The translations under genes were made by a program, and so were the position numbers. This document shows, one piece after another, positions 17,738-27,269 of a DNA stretch of 64,000 nt; positions within the stretch are counted from its first letter, which is position 1, and every line of letters starts with the position of its first letter. The notes beneath the pieces were generated by a model. The model was given only the letters and a program-made list of their open reading frames with translations, was not told the DNA's origin and did not search any database. Source of the stretch: Pseudochrobactrum saccharolyticum (lineage in GTDB: Bacteria > Pseudomonadota > Alphaproteobacteria > Rhizobiales > Rhizobiaceae). The DNA lies in assembly GCF_008801715.1 (NCBI RefSeq), contig NZ_VZPG01000003.1, positions 454,295 through 518,294 on the forward strand. The letters run 5' to 3'.

Positions 17738-19341
17738 TATTTTGCCTCCCCGATTTGTACCGGTTTACTGGGAACAGGTTTCTCAAAGGGTGCGGAAACC
17801 GGAGCATGATCCGGCTGCGGCCCGTTGCGGATCGCACGGATCATCACGCCCATCTCAATAATGAACAGAACTGTATAGATCAGGATAAATCCGGTCAGCG
17901 AGATCAGCACGGTTACGGGGCTGAGATTGGAAACCGCCACGGCTGTTGGCAGAACCCCTTCAATACTCCATGGCTGACGGCCGAATTCCGCAACCAGCCA
18001 GCCCATTTCTGCAGCCAGCCAAGGCAGAGGAATAGAGAAGACCGCAACCCAGAGCAGCCAGCGGTGTTTGTCCAGTTTTCTGCGTGCAGACAGGAAAAAG
18101 AAGGTACCGGTCAGCAACAGGAAATAGAAGCTCAAGCCCACCATCACACGGAAGGCAATGAACAGCGGCAGCACACCTGGAACAGTATCATTGGCGGCAG
18201 CCACGATCTGCTCATCCGTAGCAGTGCGCGGATCATCAACATATTTCTTCAGCAGCAGACCATAACCCAGACGCTCACCATATTGTTCAAAAGCCTGTTT
18301 GGCTTCTGCCGGTGCCTGCTCGCCCCGTGGCGTCGCTTTGATTGTCTGCAAGGCATCATAGGCCCTGATGCCGTCACGGATGCGATCCTGAGCCTGCAAA
18401 ACCAGCTGGTTAATACCCGGAATTTCAATGGTCAGCGAGCGCGTACCGATCAGCCCCATCACATAGGGAATGTGAATGGCATAATGGGTCACACGGTTTT
18501 CCTGATCCGGCACACCAATCAGCGTGAAGGATGCCGGAGCCGGTTCTGTATCCCACATGGCCTCAATCGCAGCCATTTTCATGCTCTGATGGTCGGATGT
18601 CAGATAGCCGCTTTCATCCCCCAGCACCACAACCGACAAAGCACCGGCCAGACCGAAAGAAGCCGCCACAGTCATCGAGCGTTTGGCAAGTTCCAGATGA
18701 CGGCCTTTGAGCATATACCATGCCGAAACACCGAGAATGAAAATGGAAGCTGTGACATAACCGGCAGATACTGTGTGCACGACCTTGGCCTGCGCAACAG
18801 GGTTGAAAACAACGGCAAAGAAGTCCGTGATTTCCATACGCATGGTTTCAGGGTTAAAGCGCGATCCGACCGGATTTTGCATCCAGCCATTGGCAACCAG
18901 AATCCACAAAGCGGAAATATTGGAGCCGATCGCCATCAGATAGGTCACGGTCAAGTGGCCGATTTTGGACAGGCGATCCCAGCCGAAGAAAAACAGGCCG
19001 ATAAAGGTTGCTTCCAGAAAGAAAGCCATCAGCCCTTCGAGCGCCAGCGGCGCACCGAAAATATCCCCGACATAGTGACTGTAATAACTCCAGTTCATAC
19101 CGAACTGGAATTCCATCACAACGCCGGTGGCGACACCGGTTACAAAGTTAATACCAAACAATGTACCCCAGAATTTTGTCATTTGCCGCCAGATCAGGCG
19201 GCCGGTCATCACATAGACCGTTTCCATGATCGCCAGCAGAATAGACAGGCCGAGCGTCAAAGGAACAAACAAAAAGTGGTACATGGCGGTGACTGCAAAT
19301 TGCAGACGGGATAGTGAAACAATATCCAGTTCCATCATCAT
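17737..19341 (-). CDS. cydA: Cytochrome bd ubiquinol oxidase subunit I
   Basis: A 534-residue subunit that binds hemes b558, b595 and d and oxidises quinol. Visible family features are the N-terminal [20 protein letters not shown] with a heme-ligand histidine, the periplasmic quinol-binding loop of the long type (about residues 250-330), and [13 protein letters not shown] just after it. Three ATG codons in a row (MMM) start the frame, so the exact start could move by one or two codons. It is the first gene of cydABX. The 534-base space upstream presumably carries its oxygen-responsive promoter. Confidence 0.96.
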   Translation of the reverse strand: MMMELDIVSLSRLQFAVTAMYHFLFVPLTLGLSILLAIMETVYVMTGRLIWRQMTKFWGTLFGINFVTGVATGVVMEFQFGMNWSYYSHYVGDIFGAPLALEGLMAFFLEATFIGLFFFGWDRLSKIGHLTVTYLMAIGSNISALWILVANGWMQNPVGSRFNPETMRMEITDFFAVVFNPVAQAKVVHTVSAGYVTASIFILGVSAWYMLKGRHLELAKRSMTVAASFGLAGALSVVVLGDESGYLTSDHQSMKMAAIEAMWDTEPAPASFTLIGVPDQENRVTHYAIHIPYVMGLIGTRSLTIEIPGINQLVLQAQDRIRDGIRAYDALQTIKATPRGEQAPAEAKQAFEQYGERLGYGLLLKKYVDDPRTATDEQIVAAANDTVPGVLPLFIAFRVMVGLSFYFLLLTGTFFFLSARRKLDKHRWLLWVAVFSIPLPWLAAEMGWLVAEFGRQPWSIEGVLPTAVAVSNLSPVTVLISLTGFILIYTVLFIIEMGVMIRAIRNGPQPDHAPVSAPFEKPVPSKPVQIGEAK

Positions 19342-19875
19342 CCGCCGCGGGGGCGCGGCGCTCCTGTTGTAGCTTAGCGCCGGAAACTATTCGGTATCCG
19401 GCAAACTATGCTTGAAAACAAAGCTTTTACGCGTCTCTCCGGAAAATAGGGGGCATTCCGGTCAAAATGCGCGTATATCAAACAGTCCGTATGACCGGCA
19501 TTGTTGCCGGAAATGTCTGTGAGAAACCTGCAGGGCGGATATGCTCTATCTATTTGCTTTTATTCGTATCTTGTCCGAAAACCGCTTTGCACTTTTCGGG
19601 ACACGCTTAAAATAGACCAATTCTAGATTATACTAATTTATAGCATCAGGAAATGCATATCCGTTCCGGCTGGTAATACCGGCCGGTTACAGGGTTCTCA
19701 CAGTGTGGGAATGAAAGCGGCGCTTGGGAGAAAACCGCTTTCAAAATCAGATAATGTGATCCGTTTTTGTCAGATCATCCCTCTGATTATGTATAAAAGA
19801 TCATGCTTCATAAAGCGGGGCTTCCTTTTCAAAGACATGGCTGTTAACGCGTCCGGCTCCGGACAGGTATTCTTG
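19342..19875. promoter_or_regulatory. 534-base intergenic region with probable cydA promoter
   Basis: No convincing gene is present. The part next to cydA should hold its promoter; on the minus strand GTTTGATATACGCGCA (around 19464-19479) contains a TTGAT half-site of the FNR/FixK type but lacks a clear second half. The middle holds a copy of a dispersed intergenic repeat (separate entry). The right part, downstream of cydC, is AT-rich with no obvious terminator. Confidence 0.4.
19584..19612 (+). repeat. Dispersed intergenic repeat, copy 1
   Basis: GCTTTGCACTTTTCGGGACA and the following CGCTTAAAA match, with few changes, the sequence at 32048-32077. Elements of the form CGCTTCGCACTTTTCGG...GCTCTAA are abundant between genes in rhizobial genomes. 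Their function is not established. Confidence 0.65.
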
Positions 19876-21582
19876 TTAAACCTGACGCAGTGTCTTCAGA
19901 ATATCTGAAAATGCCTGCGTTCCTTTCAGTGCTTCTGCCGTCATGCGACCATTGCTCATTACGACAATACGGTCGGCAATCTCAGCTTCACGGCGCAGAT
20001 GCGTCGCAATAATCATAGTTCTGCCGTGGCCACCATTCTGACTTGTGGCCTGTGCCAGCCGCTGCAGAATGTCCTGCGCAGTGGCTTTCTCCAGCCCTTC
20101 TGTCGGTTCATCCAGCAGCCAGAGCGGGGTATTGTGCAAAAACAGGCGCGCCAGTGCGAGACGGCGAGCCTGCCCGCCGGACAGACCAAGGCCGCCCTCG
20201 CCAAGCATTGTTTCCAACTGCTGCGGCATGTCACCTACCGTTTCTGACAGGCCGGCCATTTCCAGTGCCTGCATCAGATCATCGTCCGTTGCCTTTGGCT
20301 GAGCAAGACGCAGATTTTCCGCGAGACTATCCTGAAACAGCTGGGTTTTCTGCGTCAGCAACGTTGCTGCCTCATGACGGATAATACCGGAATCCGCGGT
20401 CACCTCACCGGCCAGCAAAGCCATGAGCGTCGATTTACCTGTGCCGCTTGTGCCGACAATCGCCAGTTTTTCACCCTTGCGCACGCTCAGACTGATATCC
20501 TGCAGCACCAGAGGCATCTTGTCCTCATAGCGCATATTGATCTGTTCCAGATAAACAGCCTCATGAGGATCGGCCGGTTGTACAGGCACATAGAAATGCG
20601 GCTGGGTTTCATAACGGTCGCCAACGCGGTGCGCAGCCATCAGCGTGCGGCCAAGTTCCATGGCACCACGGCGTAATGCTGCAAACGGTTCCATCGCACC
20701 CAGTGCCATCAGCAGCGCAAAGGCAGCAACAGCAGGTGAAATAGTGCCAGCCTCTGCAAGCCAGACACCGCCGAGCAAAGCAACACAGAGCAGCAAAGCC
20801 GTAGCGATACCAAAACCGGCACCGACCGAAATTTCAATCCGGTTGAGCTGATCATCAGCATCGGACAATCTTTTGTCAGCCGCACATATGCTTGCGCTTT
20901 GCGCCTGCAATCGTCCCGCCATCAGCAGATCGGTCTGGCCGGAGACCAGATCAATGCTGCGCGCGCGTACGGCTTCAACAGCTTTGGCACGGCGGCGCAT
21001 CGGCTTCATCGCCCAGAGTGCTGCAATCAACGGCAGGCCAAAACCGGCAAGTACCAAAACCGCCACCATTGCCAGCGAGAAAGTGCTATCCATCAGCCAG
21101 AAAGCAAAACCAACCACCAGCATGGTGACAAAAGCCGCACCGGCAGGCACCAGCACGCGCAGATAAAGCGCATCCAGCGCATCAATATCCGCCGTCAGGC
21201 GGAACAGCAGACGGCTCGGACGGCGCAAAAGTTCTTTTGCTGCCTGCGGTGCAGCCCAGCTGCGGAACAATTTCTCGCGCAATGCCGCCAGCACAGCCAG
21301 CGTTGCATCATGCGTAACCAGACGCTCCGCATAGCGCGACGCAGTGCGCAGAATAGCCAGCAGACGAATACCCGCAGCCGGTGCAAATACGTCGAAAGCC
21401 AAAGCTGTGGCCGTTGCCAGACCGGCAATTGCCGTTGCTGTGATAAACCAGCCGGACAGACCAAGCAGCAGAATACCGCACAAAACAGTCACAGCAGCGA
21501 GCAACATACCGGCCCATAATTTGCCGCGCTTTTCCGAGAAAAACAGTTTGAGAACAGGTTTCAGAACTGCAAGTTTCTTCAT
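19876..21582 (-). CDS. cydC: CydC subunit of the CydDC thiol exporter
   Basis: About 568 residues: six predicted membrane segments then an ABC ATPase domain. Walker A is GTSGTGKSTL, the signature is GLSGGQARRLALARL, and Walker B is LWLLDEPTEGL, followed by a switch histidine in IIATHL. CydDC exports glutathione and cysteine to the periplasm and is required for cytochrome bd assembly. The frame opens at 21606, but the ATG at 21582 is preferred because GGAGGGCGG precedes it at the right distance and it overlaps the cydD stop as ATGA. Confidence 0.93.
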   Translation of the reverse strand: MKKLAVLKPVLKLFFSEKRGKLWAGMLLAAVTVLCGILLLGLSGWFITATAIAGLATATALAFDVFAPAAGIRLLAILRTASRYAERLVTHDATLAVLAALREKLFRSWAAPQAAKELLRRPSRLLFRLTADIDALDALYLRVLVPAGAAFVTMLVVGFAFWLMDSTFSLAMVAVLVLAGFGLPLIAALWAMKPMRRRAKAVEAVRARSIDLVSGQTDLLMAGRLQAQSASICAADKRLSDADDQLNRIEISVGAGFGIATALLLCVALLGGVWLAEAGTISPAVAAFALLMALGAMEPFAALRRGAMELGRTLMAAHRVGDRYETQPHFYVPVQPADPHEAVYLEQINMRYEDKMPLVLQDISLSVRKGEKLAIVGTSGTGKSTLMALLAGEVTADSGIIRHEAATLLTQKTQLFQDSLAENLRLAQPKATDDDLMQALEMAGLSETVGDMPQQLETMLGEGGLGLSGGQARRLALARLFLHNTPLWLLDEPTEGLEKATAQDILQRLAQATSQNGGHGRTMIIATHLRREAEIADRIVVMSNGRMTAEALKGTQAFSDILKTLRQV

Positions 21583-23438
21583 TCTGCCGCCCTCCGTGCA
21601 GAACATACAGGTGCAGCAGCATTGCCGCTGTCTTCCTGCACATGCAGATTTTCCGCACCGCTCAGCCTGTCAACGCGAATGATGCGTCCCATTTTGCGCG
21701 CCAGTTCTTCATCATGGGTGGCAATAATCAATGTCTTGCCTTGCGCCATAGCCAGAAGACCCTCTGTTGCCTTGAGCGCGGTTTCACTGTCGAGATGGGC
21801 AGTCGGCTCGTCGGCAAAGATAATATCCGCACCGGATTTCAGAGCTGCCCTTGCCAATGCCAGACGCAGGCCTTCACCACCGGAAAGACCGGTGCCGTTT
21901 TCACCAAGATCACTGGCTGCAGCGGCAGAGGCCACATTATCCAGCGCTGCTGTCTTCAATGCAGCCTGCACATCGCTCAGGGCAAAACCTTCACGGCCGA
22001 GCGTAATATTGGAACGCACAGAACCGGAAAAAATATGCGGCTTCTGGCCGATCCATGAGAATTGCTGACGCAGCGTGTCAGCACTGCTCTGATCGAGCAC
22101 GGTATCATGGATCAGAACATCACCACTGCGTGGTGCGATCAGACCGGCCATCATCGCCAGCAGCGTTGATTTACCGCTACCGCTTGGCCCCAGGAGAGCA
22201 ACATGCTCGCCTTGCGCAATCTGCAAGCTAAAGCCGGAGAGCAGATCAGTCTCGTCATCTGCATCATAGCTGAAATCCACATCGCGCAGTGTGACAGCAT
22301 GGTTTTTTTCTGTCTCAGCGGGTATCGCATTCGCAGCAACCGCGGTGAGTTTCATACCGCCTGCACTGATATTTTCCAGCGCATCAATCGCGGCTTCACC
22401 GGCAGCGCGGTCATGCCAGACGGCAGAAAGTTCGCGCAGCGGTTCAAAAAATGTCGGCGCCAGCAGCAGGATAAACAGCCCCTGCCCCAATGTCAGCGTT
22501 GCGCCCCACGCGCCGAAATTCAGCTCGCCCAAGAGGTGGAAGCCGATATAAACCGCAACCATCGCCACGCCGAGCGCAGAAAACAGCTCCAGTACCGCTG
22601 AGGACAGGAAAGCAATACGCAACACGATCATGGTTTTATGGCGCAGCGTTTCCGCATTATGGCGCAAGCGCTGTGCGGTCAGGTCAACAGCGTGGAATGT
22701 GCGGATTGTTGCCAGTCCGCGCAAACGGTCGAGCAGGAAACCATTCATCTGCCCCATTTCCACCAGCTGTTCTTCACTGGCGGCTTTGGCGCGATAACCG
22801 ATCAGCGCCATGAAAACCGGAATAAGCGGTGCCGCAACCAGCAAGACCAGTGCCGCAGCCCATGAATACCACAGCACAGCAATGAGAAAGACAATCGGAA
22901 CGATCATAACTTTCATCTGCACCGGCTGGTAACGCGACCAATAAGTCACTACCATTTCGGCCTGTTCGGCGAGAATGCTTGCCGCCTCACCCGATGCCGC
23001 ACGGTTGCGATCCAGCGGGGAGCGGTCAGCCAGCGCCTGCACCGATTTTGCACGCAGATCAGACAGTGCCGCGCGCGATGTTTTAAAGGCAATCCGCTCG
23101 CCCGCGCCCTGCAAAATGGTACGCAGCAGGCCAAGCAGAAAAATACCGGCAACGATCGTCAGAAGATTGCTGACTGTCCCGCTGACGGTCAGCTCATTAA
23201 TCGCATAGGCCATCAGGCCCGCCTGCGGCAGCCAGATCAGCGCCGCCAGAACCTGTAACCAGCCGCCTTTGCGTAAATTGGCCGGTTGTGCACGTTTTTT
23301 ACGGCGTCGTGCAGACGCCTTTACAGTTCCGGCAGCCTTGTCGCTGCCGGTAACTGTTGCTGCATCAGACATGGATCGTTCCGGCGTTGCCGCCGGAATT
23401 TCCGAAGGGGCAGACGAACCGGATAAAGCTTCACTCAC
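21579..23438 (-). CDS. cydD: CydD subunit of the CydDC thiol exporter
   Basis: About 619 residues. A hydrophilic N-terminal extension of about 60 residues, ending in a basic stretch (ASARRRKKRAQ), precedes the six-helix membrane domain. The ATPase has Walker A GPSGSGKSTL, signature GLSGGEGLRLALARA and Walker B IIFADEPTAHLD. I place the start at the GTG at 23438, because AAGGAGG lies 6 bases upstream, just after the regulator stop; a longer frame to 23522 would overlap that gene. It partners CydC, whose start overlaps its stop. The function is as for CydC. Confidence 0.92.
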   Translation of the reverse strand: MSEALSGSSAPSEIPAATPERSMSDAATVTGSDKAAGTVKASARRRKKRAQPANLRKGGWLQVLAALIWLPQAGLMAYAINELTVSGTVSNLLTIVAGIFLLGLLRTILQGAGERIAFKTSRAALSDLRAKSVQALADRSPLDRNRAASGEAASILAEQAEMVVTYWSRYQPVQMKVMIVPIVFLIAVLWYSWAAALVLLVAAPLIPVFMALIGYRAKAASEEQLVEMGQMNGFLLDRLRGLATIRTFHAVDLTAQRLRHNAETLRHKTMIVLRIAFLSSAVLELFSALGVAMVAVYIGFHLLGELNFGAWGATLTLGQGLFILLLAPTFFEPLRELSAVWHDRAAGEAAIDALENISAGGMKLTAVAANAIPAETEKNHAVTLRDVDFSYDADDETDLLSGFSLQIAQGEHVALLGPSGSGKSTLLAMMAGLIAPRSGDVLIHDTVLDQSSADTLRQQFSWIGQKPHIFSGSVRSNITLGREGFALSDVQAALKTAALDNVASAAAASDLGENGTGLSGGEGLRLALARAALKSGADIIFADEPTAHLDSETALKATEGLLAMAQGKTLIIATHDEELARKMGRIIRVDRLSGAENLHVQEDSGNAAAPVCSARRAAE

Positions 23439-23451
23439 TCCGTCCCTCCTT

Positions 23452-24033
23452 TCACTCTGATTGTCCTTCTTTTTTCTGCGCACGGCTGCGGCCGAGCGAG
23501 ACGATTTTGTCCTTGGCTTCAAGGAAACGCGTGACCTTTGACCCCATGCTCAAAAGCATTGTCAGTCGTTCGGTTTCGAGCGATTTCACATCATCATACC
23601 AGTTGGTCAGGCGTTCAATCAGACCATGCATATCGCCCATACGCGCTTGCGCAAATGCATCACTCTCCGTTGTCGGCTTTTCCATGAGAATTTCACGCAA
23701 CACACTCAAAGTCGGATCGACTTCGCGTTTTTTGCGTTCTTCCGCCAATGTGCGCAGAATCTGCCAGACATCGCCCGGTGTGGAATAAAAATCGCGACGG
23801 TCACCCGGAATGTGCTTCAGCAAAACAAGGTTCCAACCTTGCAGCTCTCTGATACCCATAGAAACATTCGACCGTGAGACGCCAAGGGCATCCACGATCT
23901 GATCGGCACAGAGCGGGTCTTTAGAAAGATAGAGCAAGGCATAGATCTGCCCGACCGTGCGGTTGATACCCCAGCGGCTGCCCATTTCACCGAAGTGCAG
24001 TACAAATGATTGTACGATTGGCGACAATTCCAA
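23452..24033 (-). CDS. GbsR/MarR-family transcriptional regulator upstream of cydDC
   Basis: A winged-helix regulator. The core SFVLHFGEMGSRWGINRTVGQIYALLYLS, seen as two blocks (FVLHFGEMGSRWG and GQIYALLYL), is characteristic of the GbsR branch. It is followed by a recognition region, ADQIVDALGVSRSNVSMGIREL, and a helical C-terminal part. The frame extends to a GTG at 24144, but that extension (Ile/Ser/Glu-rich) runs across two palindromes. The TTG at 24033, with GGAG about 8 bases before it, gives a normal N-terminus of about 193 residues; the start is uncertain. It sits 13 bases before cydD, so it probably controls cydDC and itself. Confidence 0.85.
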   Translation of the reverse strand: MELSPIVQSFVLHFGEMGSRWGINRTVGQIYALLYLSKDPLCADQIVDALGVSRSNVSMGIRELQGWNLVLLKHIPGDRRDFYSTPGDVWQILRTLAEERKKREVDPTLSVLREILMEKPTTESDAFAQARMGDMHGLIERLTNWYDDVKSLETERLTMLLSMGSKVTRFLEAKDKIVSLGRSRAQKKEGQSE

Positions 24034-24050
24034 ATCAGTTGCTCCCGTAT

Positions 24051-24083
24051 TTTCTGAACTTTCAGAAATTACTGAAATTTCAG
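24051..24083. promoter_or_regulatory. Two tandem palindromic operators before the GbsR-like gene
   Basis: Site 1 (24051-24068) is TTTCTGAA-CT-TTCAGAAA, with 8-bp perfect arms. Site 2 (24072-24083) is CTGAAATTTCAG, a perfect 12-bp palindrome. Both share CTGAA-N2-TTCAG and their centres are 18 bases apart, close to two helical turns. This is what an autoregulatory winged-helix repressor operator would look like. The binding protein is inferred. Confidence 0.6.
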
Positions 24084-24174
24084 ATATTATTATTGTTGCT
24101 CCTCCGCAACCCGCAAAGCAGGTCTGGACAATAAGTCGCAACACAAATCAGAGAAGAGGCACGTCCAGAAATCG

Positions 24175-24528
24175 CTAATAAAGGTCGTTTGAGGTCGGCA
24201 ATTGCCGGCTGTCATCCGTTTTATCGCGATGCATGGTTGCCCGCGTCAATAGCATCAGTGTTACCGGCGTTGTCACAAACACAAAAGCGGTAATTAACAG
24301 TTCATGCAAAACCGGTCGCGATTGCAAGACTGTAAAGAAAATAATTGATGCAATGAGAATGCCGCCGACGCCAAAAGTCGTGCCGAGTGTCGGGGCATGA
24401 ATCCGTTCATAGAACTTTTTAAAGCGCAAAAGACCGATCGCACCGATCAGCGTAATCAGTGATCCGCCCAGCAAAAAGACCGAAACCAGAATGGCTGCCC
24501 AGAGCGGCAGTTGCGTTGCATGGTTCAT
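24175..24528 (-). CDS. phaG: Mrp/Pha cation-proton antiporter subunit G
   Basis: A 117-residue protein with three membrane segments (ILVSVFLLGGSLITLIGAIGLLRF; TLGTTFGVGGILIASIIFF; LITAFVFVTTPVTLMLLTRA). The FYERIHAPTLG motif is typical of MnhG/MrpG. It is the last gene of the six-gene operon and its ATG overlaps the phaF stop (ATGA). The whole complex exchanges monovalent cations for protons and supports pH and salt homeostasis. Confidence 0.93.
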   Translation of the reverse strand: MNHATQLPLWAAILVSVFLLGGSLITLIGAIGLLRFKKFYERIHAPTLGTTFGVGGILIASIIFFTVLQSRPVLHELLITAFVFVTTPVTLMLLTRATMHRDKTDDSRQLPTSNDLY

Positions 24529-24806
24529 TCGATTACCTCGCCGCGCATCAGGAACTTTGCCAGCGCCACGCTGGACACAAAGCCCAGCAGCGCAATCACC
24601 AAGGCAGCTTCAAAATAAATCGATGTGCCGGTACGAATACCGAAGGTGATAAACAACATCATCATCGTCGCATAAAGCGTATCCAGACCCAATATACGGT
24701 CCTGCGCACGCGGCCCTGCGATCAGACGCCATGTTGCACAAAGCAGAGCTGCACCCAGACAAAGCTGGGACAAAAGCAGCGCCCAGGATAAAATCACTGT
24801 ACTCAT
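24525..24806 (-). CDS. phaF: Mrp/Pha cation-proton antiporter subunit F
   Basis: 93 residues with three membrane segments. The RLIAGPRAQDRILGLDTL stretch is the conserved MnhF/MrpF loop, and FEAALVIALLGFVSSVALAK is the last helix. ATGA overlaps link it to both phaE and phaG, so it is translated as part of a tight operon. Confidence 0.93.
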   Translation of the reverse strand: MSTVILSWALLLSQLCLGAALLCATWRLIAGPRAQDRILGLDTLYATMMMLFITFGIRTGTSIYFEAALVIALLGFVSSVALAKFLMRGEVIE

Positions 24807-25285
24807 GTGAAAATCTCCATCAGCAGGCGTTCATAATGCTGTTTTATCACGGTGCGGAACTCATCTTCTCCGTCTTTATCGAGAATATGAATCAGCAAAA
24901 CACCCGTTACGGGATTAAAATTTGCCCATGCCGTACCAGGCGTTGAGGTCACGATACAGGCCAGAATGCCGAGCGGCAAACGTCCGCGCAATTGCAGGCT
25001 GATGGTCACAAATCCTGCCTGACGCTCTGGCCGGTCAAAAAGAATGATTTTGATGACCGCAATATTTGACCAGAAAATATCGGCAACAACGCGGAAAAAC
25101 AGTTCGATAATTGCCCGTACCGAGCGAACCCGCACCGGTTCCGGATCCAGCGAGGTAAAAGCCAGACCTGCGCCCAATGCAATGAAAAAGCCCAAAATCG
25201 TATGACCGGGTGTGAAGCCGTTGAGCAGCAGCCACATGATCCAGAAGCTCAGCGACAAAACGGGATGCGGAAACAATGCTCTCAT
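24803..25285 (-). CDS. phaE: Mrp/Pha cation-proton antiporter subunit E
   Basis: 160 residues with two N-terminal membrane segments and a cytoplasmic C-terminal part. The stretches GRLPLGILACIVTSTPGTAW and HILDKDGEDEF are typical of MnhE/MrpE. It overlaps phaD and phaF by ATGA junctions. Confidence 0.93.
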   Translation of the reverse strand: MRALFPHPVLSLSFWIMWLLLNGFTPGHTILGFFIALGAGLAFTSLDPEPVRVRSVRAIIELFFRVVADIFWSNIAVIKIILFDRPERQAGFVTISLQLRGRLPLGILACIVTSTPGTAWANFNPVTGVLLIHILDKDGEDEFRTVIKQHYERLLMEIFT

Positions 25286-26934
25286 TGTGCGTCTCCCTTC
25301 GCAGCCGGTGTACTGGCAGCGGCCGGTTCAAATCCCGCTGAGCGTTTTGCGTCCAGAACATGGTCGATATAATTATGCGGACGATGCAGTGCCTGCGCGG
25401 TCGCATCGAGATAGCGCATCACTGGTGCCGCCTGAATGGTCAGAGCGAGACACAGAAACAACAGCCCCGCCACCGGCACCAGCTCAATAATCAGCACGCG
25501 CGGTACATTGCCTTCCATCGACGCCCAGAAAGTACGGATACCGGAGCGCGACATCGCAATTAGTGCCGAGACACCGGACAGAATAATCAGCGTGACATAG
25601 GCCCAGCTTGCTGCGGAAATCGGTGCATCCGTGCCCATGCCAGCCGGATTGAACAATGCCGACAACAGCGAGATTTTTGCCACGAAACCGGAAAATGGCG
25701 GCAAACCAATCAGCAAAATAGCGCTGACGGCAAAACAGGCACCGAGAATAGCAAGCGTTGCAGGCAAAACTGTGCCGACTTCCTCTTCCTCTTCTTCTTC
25801 CTCGTCACCATAGGCTTCAATCGTCACCGCCAACACGTTGGCCGCCGCATCCTGACCGCGCTCCACCAGCTCAATCAGCAGAAAGAAAGCCGCAATCGTC
25901 AGCGTTGAGCTGATCATATAGAACAGAGCGCTGCCGGTTACCGCCACATTGCCCGTACCGATTGCCGCCAGCAATGTACCGGAAGAAACCAACACGCTGT
26001 AACCGGCAATACGCCCGAGCGCCTGCGATGCCAGTACCCCGATCAGACCGAAAGTGATCGTCGCCAGACCGATGTAAAACAGTCCTGCATCACCGAAACC
26101 TGTTGTCCGTGGTGTCAGCTCACCGAAAAACAGTAAAGACAGGCGCAGCAAAACATAAATACCGACCTTGGACATGATCGCGAACAATGCGGCCACCGGT
26201 GCGGCCGCAGCCGTATAGGTTGTCGGCAGCCAGAAATTCAGCGGCCATGCACCGGCTTTCACCAGAAATGCCGTGCCGAGAATGGCACCGCCAGCCTGCA
26301 GGAACATCAGATCATCTGCCGGTACATTGGGAATGCGCTGTGCCAGATCGGCCATATTCAGTGTGCCGGTCACGCCATAGATCATGCTGACGCCGATCAG
26401 AAACAGCGATGAGGCCGCGAGATTGACGGCAATATAATGCAAGCCCGCTTTAACGCGGGTGGCACCGGAGCCATGCAGTACCAGCCCGTAAGATGCCGCC
26501 AAGAGCACCTCGAAAAACACAAACAGGTTGAACAGATCACCGGTCAGGAATGCGCCGTTCAGCCCCATCAGCAGCAGCTGGAACAGCGTATGGAAATGCG
26601 AACCTGCTTTGTGCCAGCGTGCCAGCGCAAAACACAGTGCCGCCAGTCCGAGAATGCTGGTCAGCAGCACCATCATTGCCGAGAAACGATCCAGCACCAG
26701 CACAATCGCATAGGGTGCCGGCCAGTTACCCAGCAGATAAGGAAGTACGCGGTCGTCCGGCGTATTGGCCATATTGACCAGCATGATCGCCACAACAAAC
26801 AGCACAAAAGTTGCTGCAATGCTGATTGCAGCTTTCAGCACACGGCGACGCTCATCATAGAGCAGCAACAAAGCTGCGGTGATGAGCGGCAGCAGAATCG
26901 GCGCGATAATCAGATGTTCCTGCCAATCCTGCAT
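25282..26934 (-). CDS. phaD: Mrp/Pha cation-proton antiporter subunit D
   Basis: A 550-residue polytopic protein homologous to the NuoN/NuoM proton channels of complex I. Family signatures are LFNLFVFFEVLLAASYGLV, VKAGAWPLNFWLPTTY (the channel lysine and the broken helix) and LFAIMSKVGIYVLLRL. An unusual run of eight glutamates (codons at 25780-25803) sits in a loop near residue 385, after AYGD. The start shares one base with the phaC stop. Confidence 0.94.
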   Translation of the reverse strand: MQDWQEHLIIAPILLPLITAALLLLYDERRRVLKAAISIAATFVLFVVAIMLVNMANTPDDRVLPYLLGNWPAPYAIVLVLDRFSAMMVLLTSILGLAALCFALARWHKAGSHFHTLFQLLLMGLNGAFLTGDLFNLFVFFEVLLAASYGLVLHGSGATRVKAGLHYIAVNLAASSLFLIGVSMIYGVTGTLNMADLAQRIPNVPADDLMFLQAGGAILGTAFLVKAGAWPLNFWLPTTYTAAAAPVAALFAIMSKVGIYVLLRLSLLFFGELTPRTTGFGDAGLFYIGLATITFGLIGVLASQALGRIAGYSVLVSSGTLLAAIGTGNVAVTGSALFYMISSTLTIAAFFLLIELVERGQDAAANVLAVTIEAYGDEEEEEEEEVGTVLPATLAILGACFAVSAILLIGLPPFSGFVAKISLLSALFNPAGMGTDAPISAASWAYVTLIILSGVSALIAMSRSGIRTFWASMEGNVPRVLIIELVPVAGLLFLCLALTIQAAPVMRYLDATAQALHRPHNYIDHVLDAKRSAGFEPAAASTPAAKGDAQ

Positions 26935-27269
26935 TACTGGCTCTCCCTGCCGTCAACATGGTCGGTACCGGTCAGACCACGGGAAGCCAGCATGACCACC
27001 AGAAACAGGGCTGTCATGGCAAAGCCGATCACAATCGCAGTCAGTACCAGTGCTTGCGGCAACGGATCGGTATAAAGAGCGGGATCAGGCTGATCGCCCA
27101 GAATAGGCGCGGAATCTGTGCGCAGACTGGCCATACTGAAAATAAACAGATTAACCGCATAGGAAATCAGTGACAGACCGATAATCACCTGAAAAGTACG
27201 CGGACGCTGCAAAAGCCACAGGCCGGAAGCTGTCAAAATACCGATACCGAGAGCAAGAATAAGTTCCAT
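26934..27269 (-). CDS. phaC: Mrp/Pha cation-proton antiporter subunit C
   Basis: 111 residues with three membrane segments, homologous to NuoK. RTFQVIIGLSLISYAVNLFIF and DPLPQALVLTAIVIGFAMTA are MnhC features, shown here as LISYAVNLFIF and LPQALVLTAIVIG. Its ATG overlaps the phaAB stop and its stop overlaps the phaD start, so it is translationally coupled on both sides. Confidence 0.94.
   Translation of the reverse strand: MELILALGIGILTASGLWLLQRPRTFQVIIGLSLISYAVNLFIFSMASLRTDSAPILGDQPDPALYTDPLPQALVLTAIVIGFAMTALFLVVMLASRGLTGTDHVDGRESQ

Noticed and set aside
17707..19314. A 535-codon open frame on the plus strand opposite cydA
   Set aside because: It is the exact antisense of cydA, has composition dominated by His/Gln/Arg, and lacks any start signal. 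cydA in the other strand explains the bases fully.
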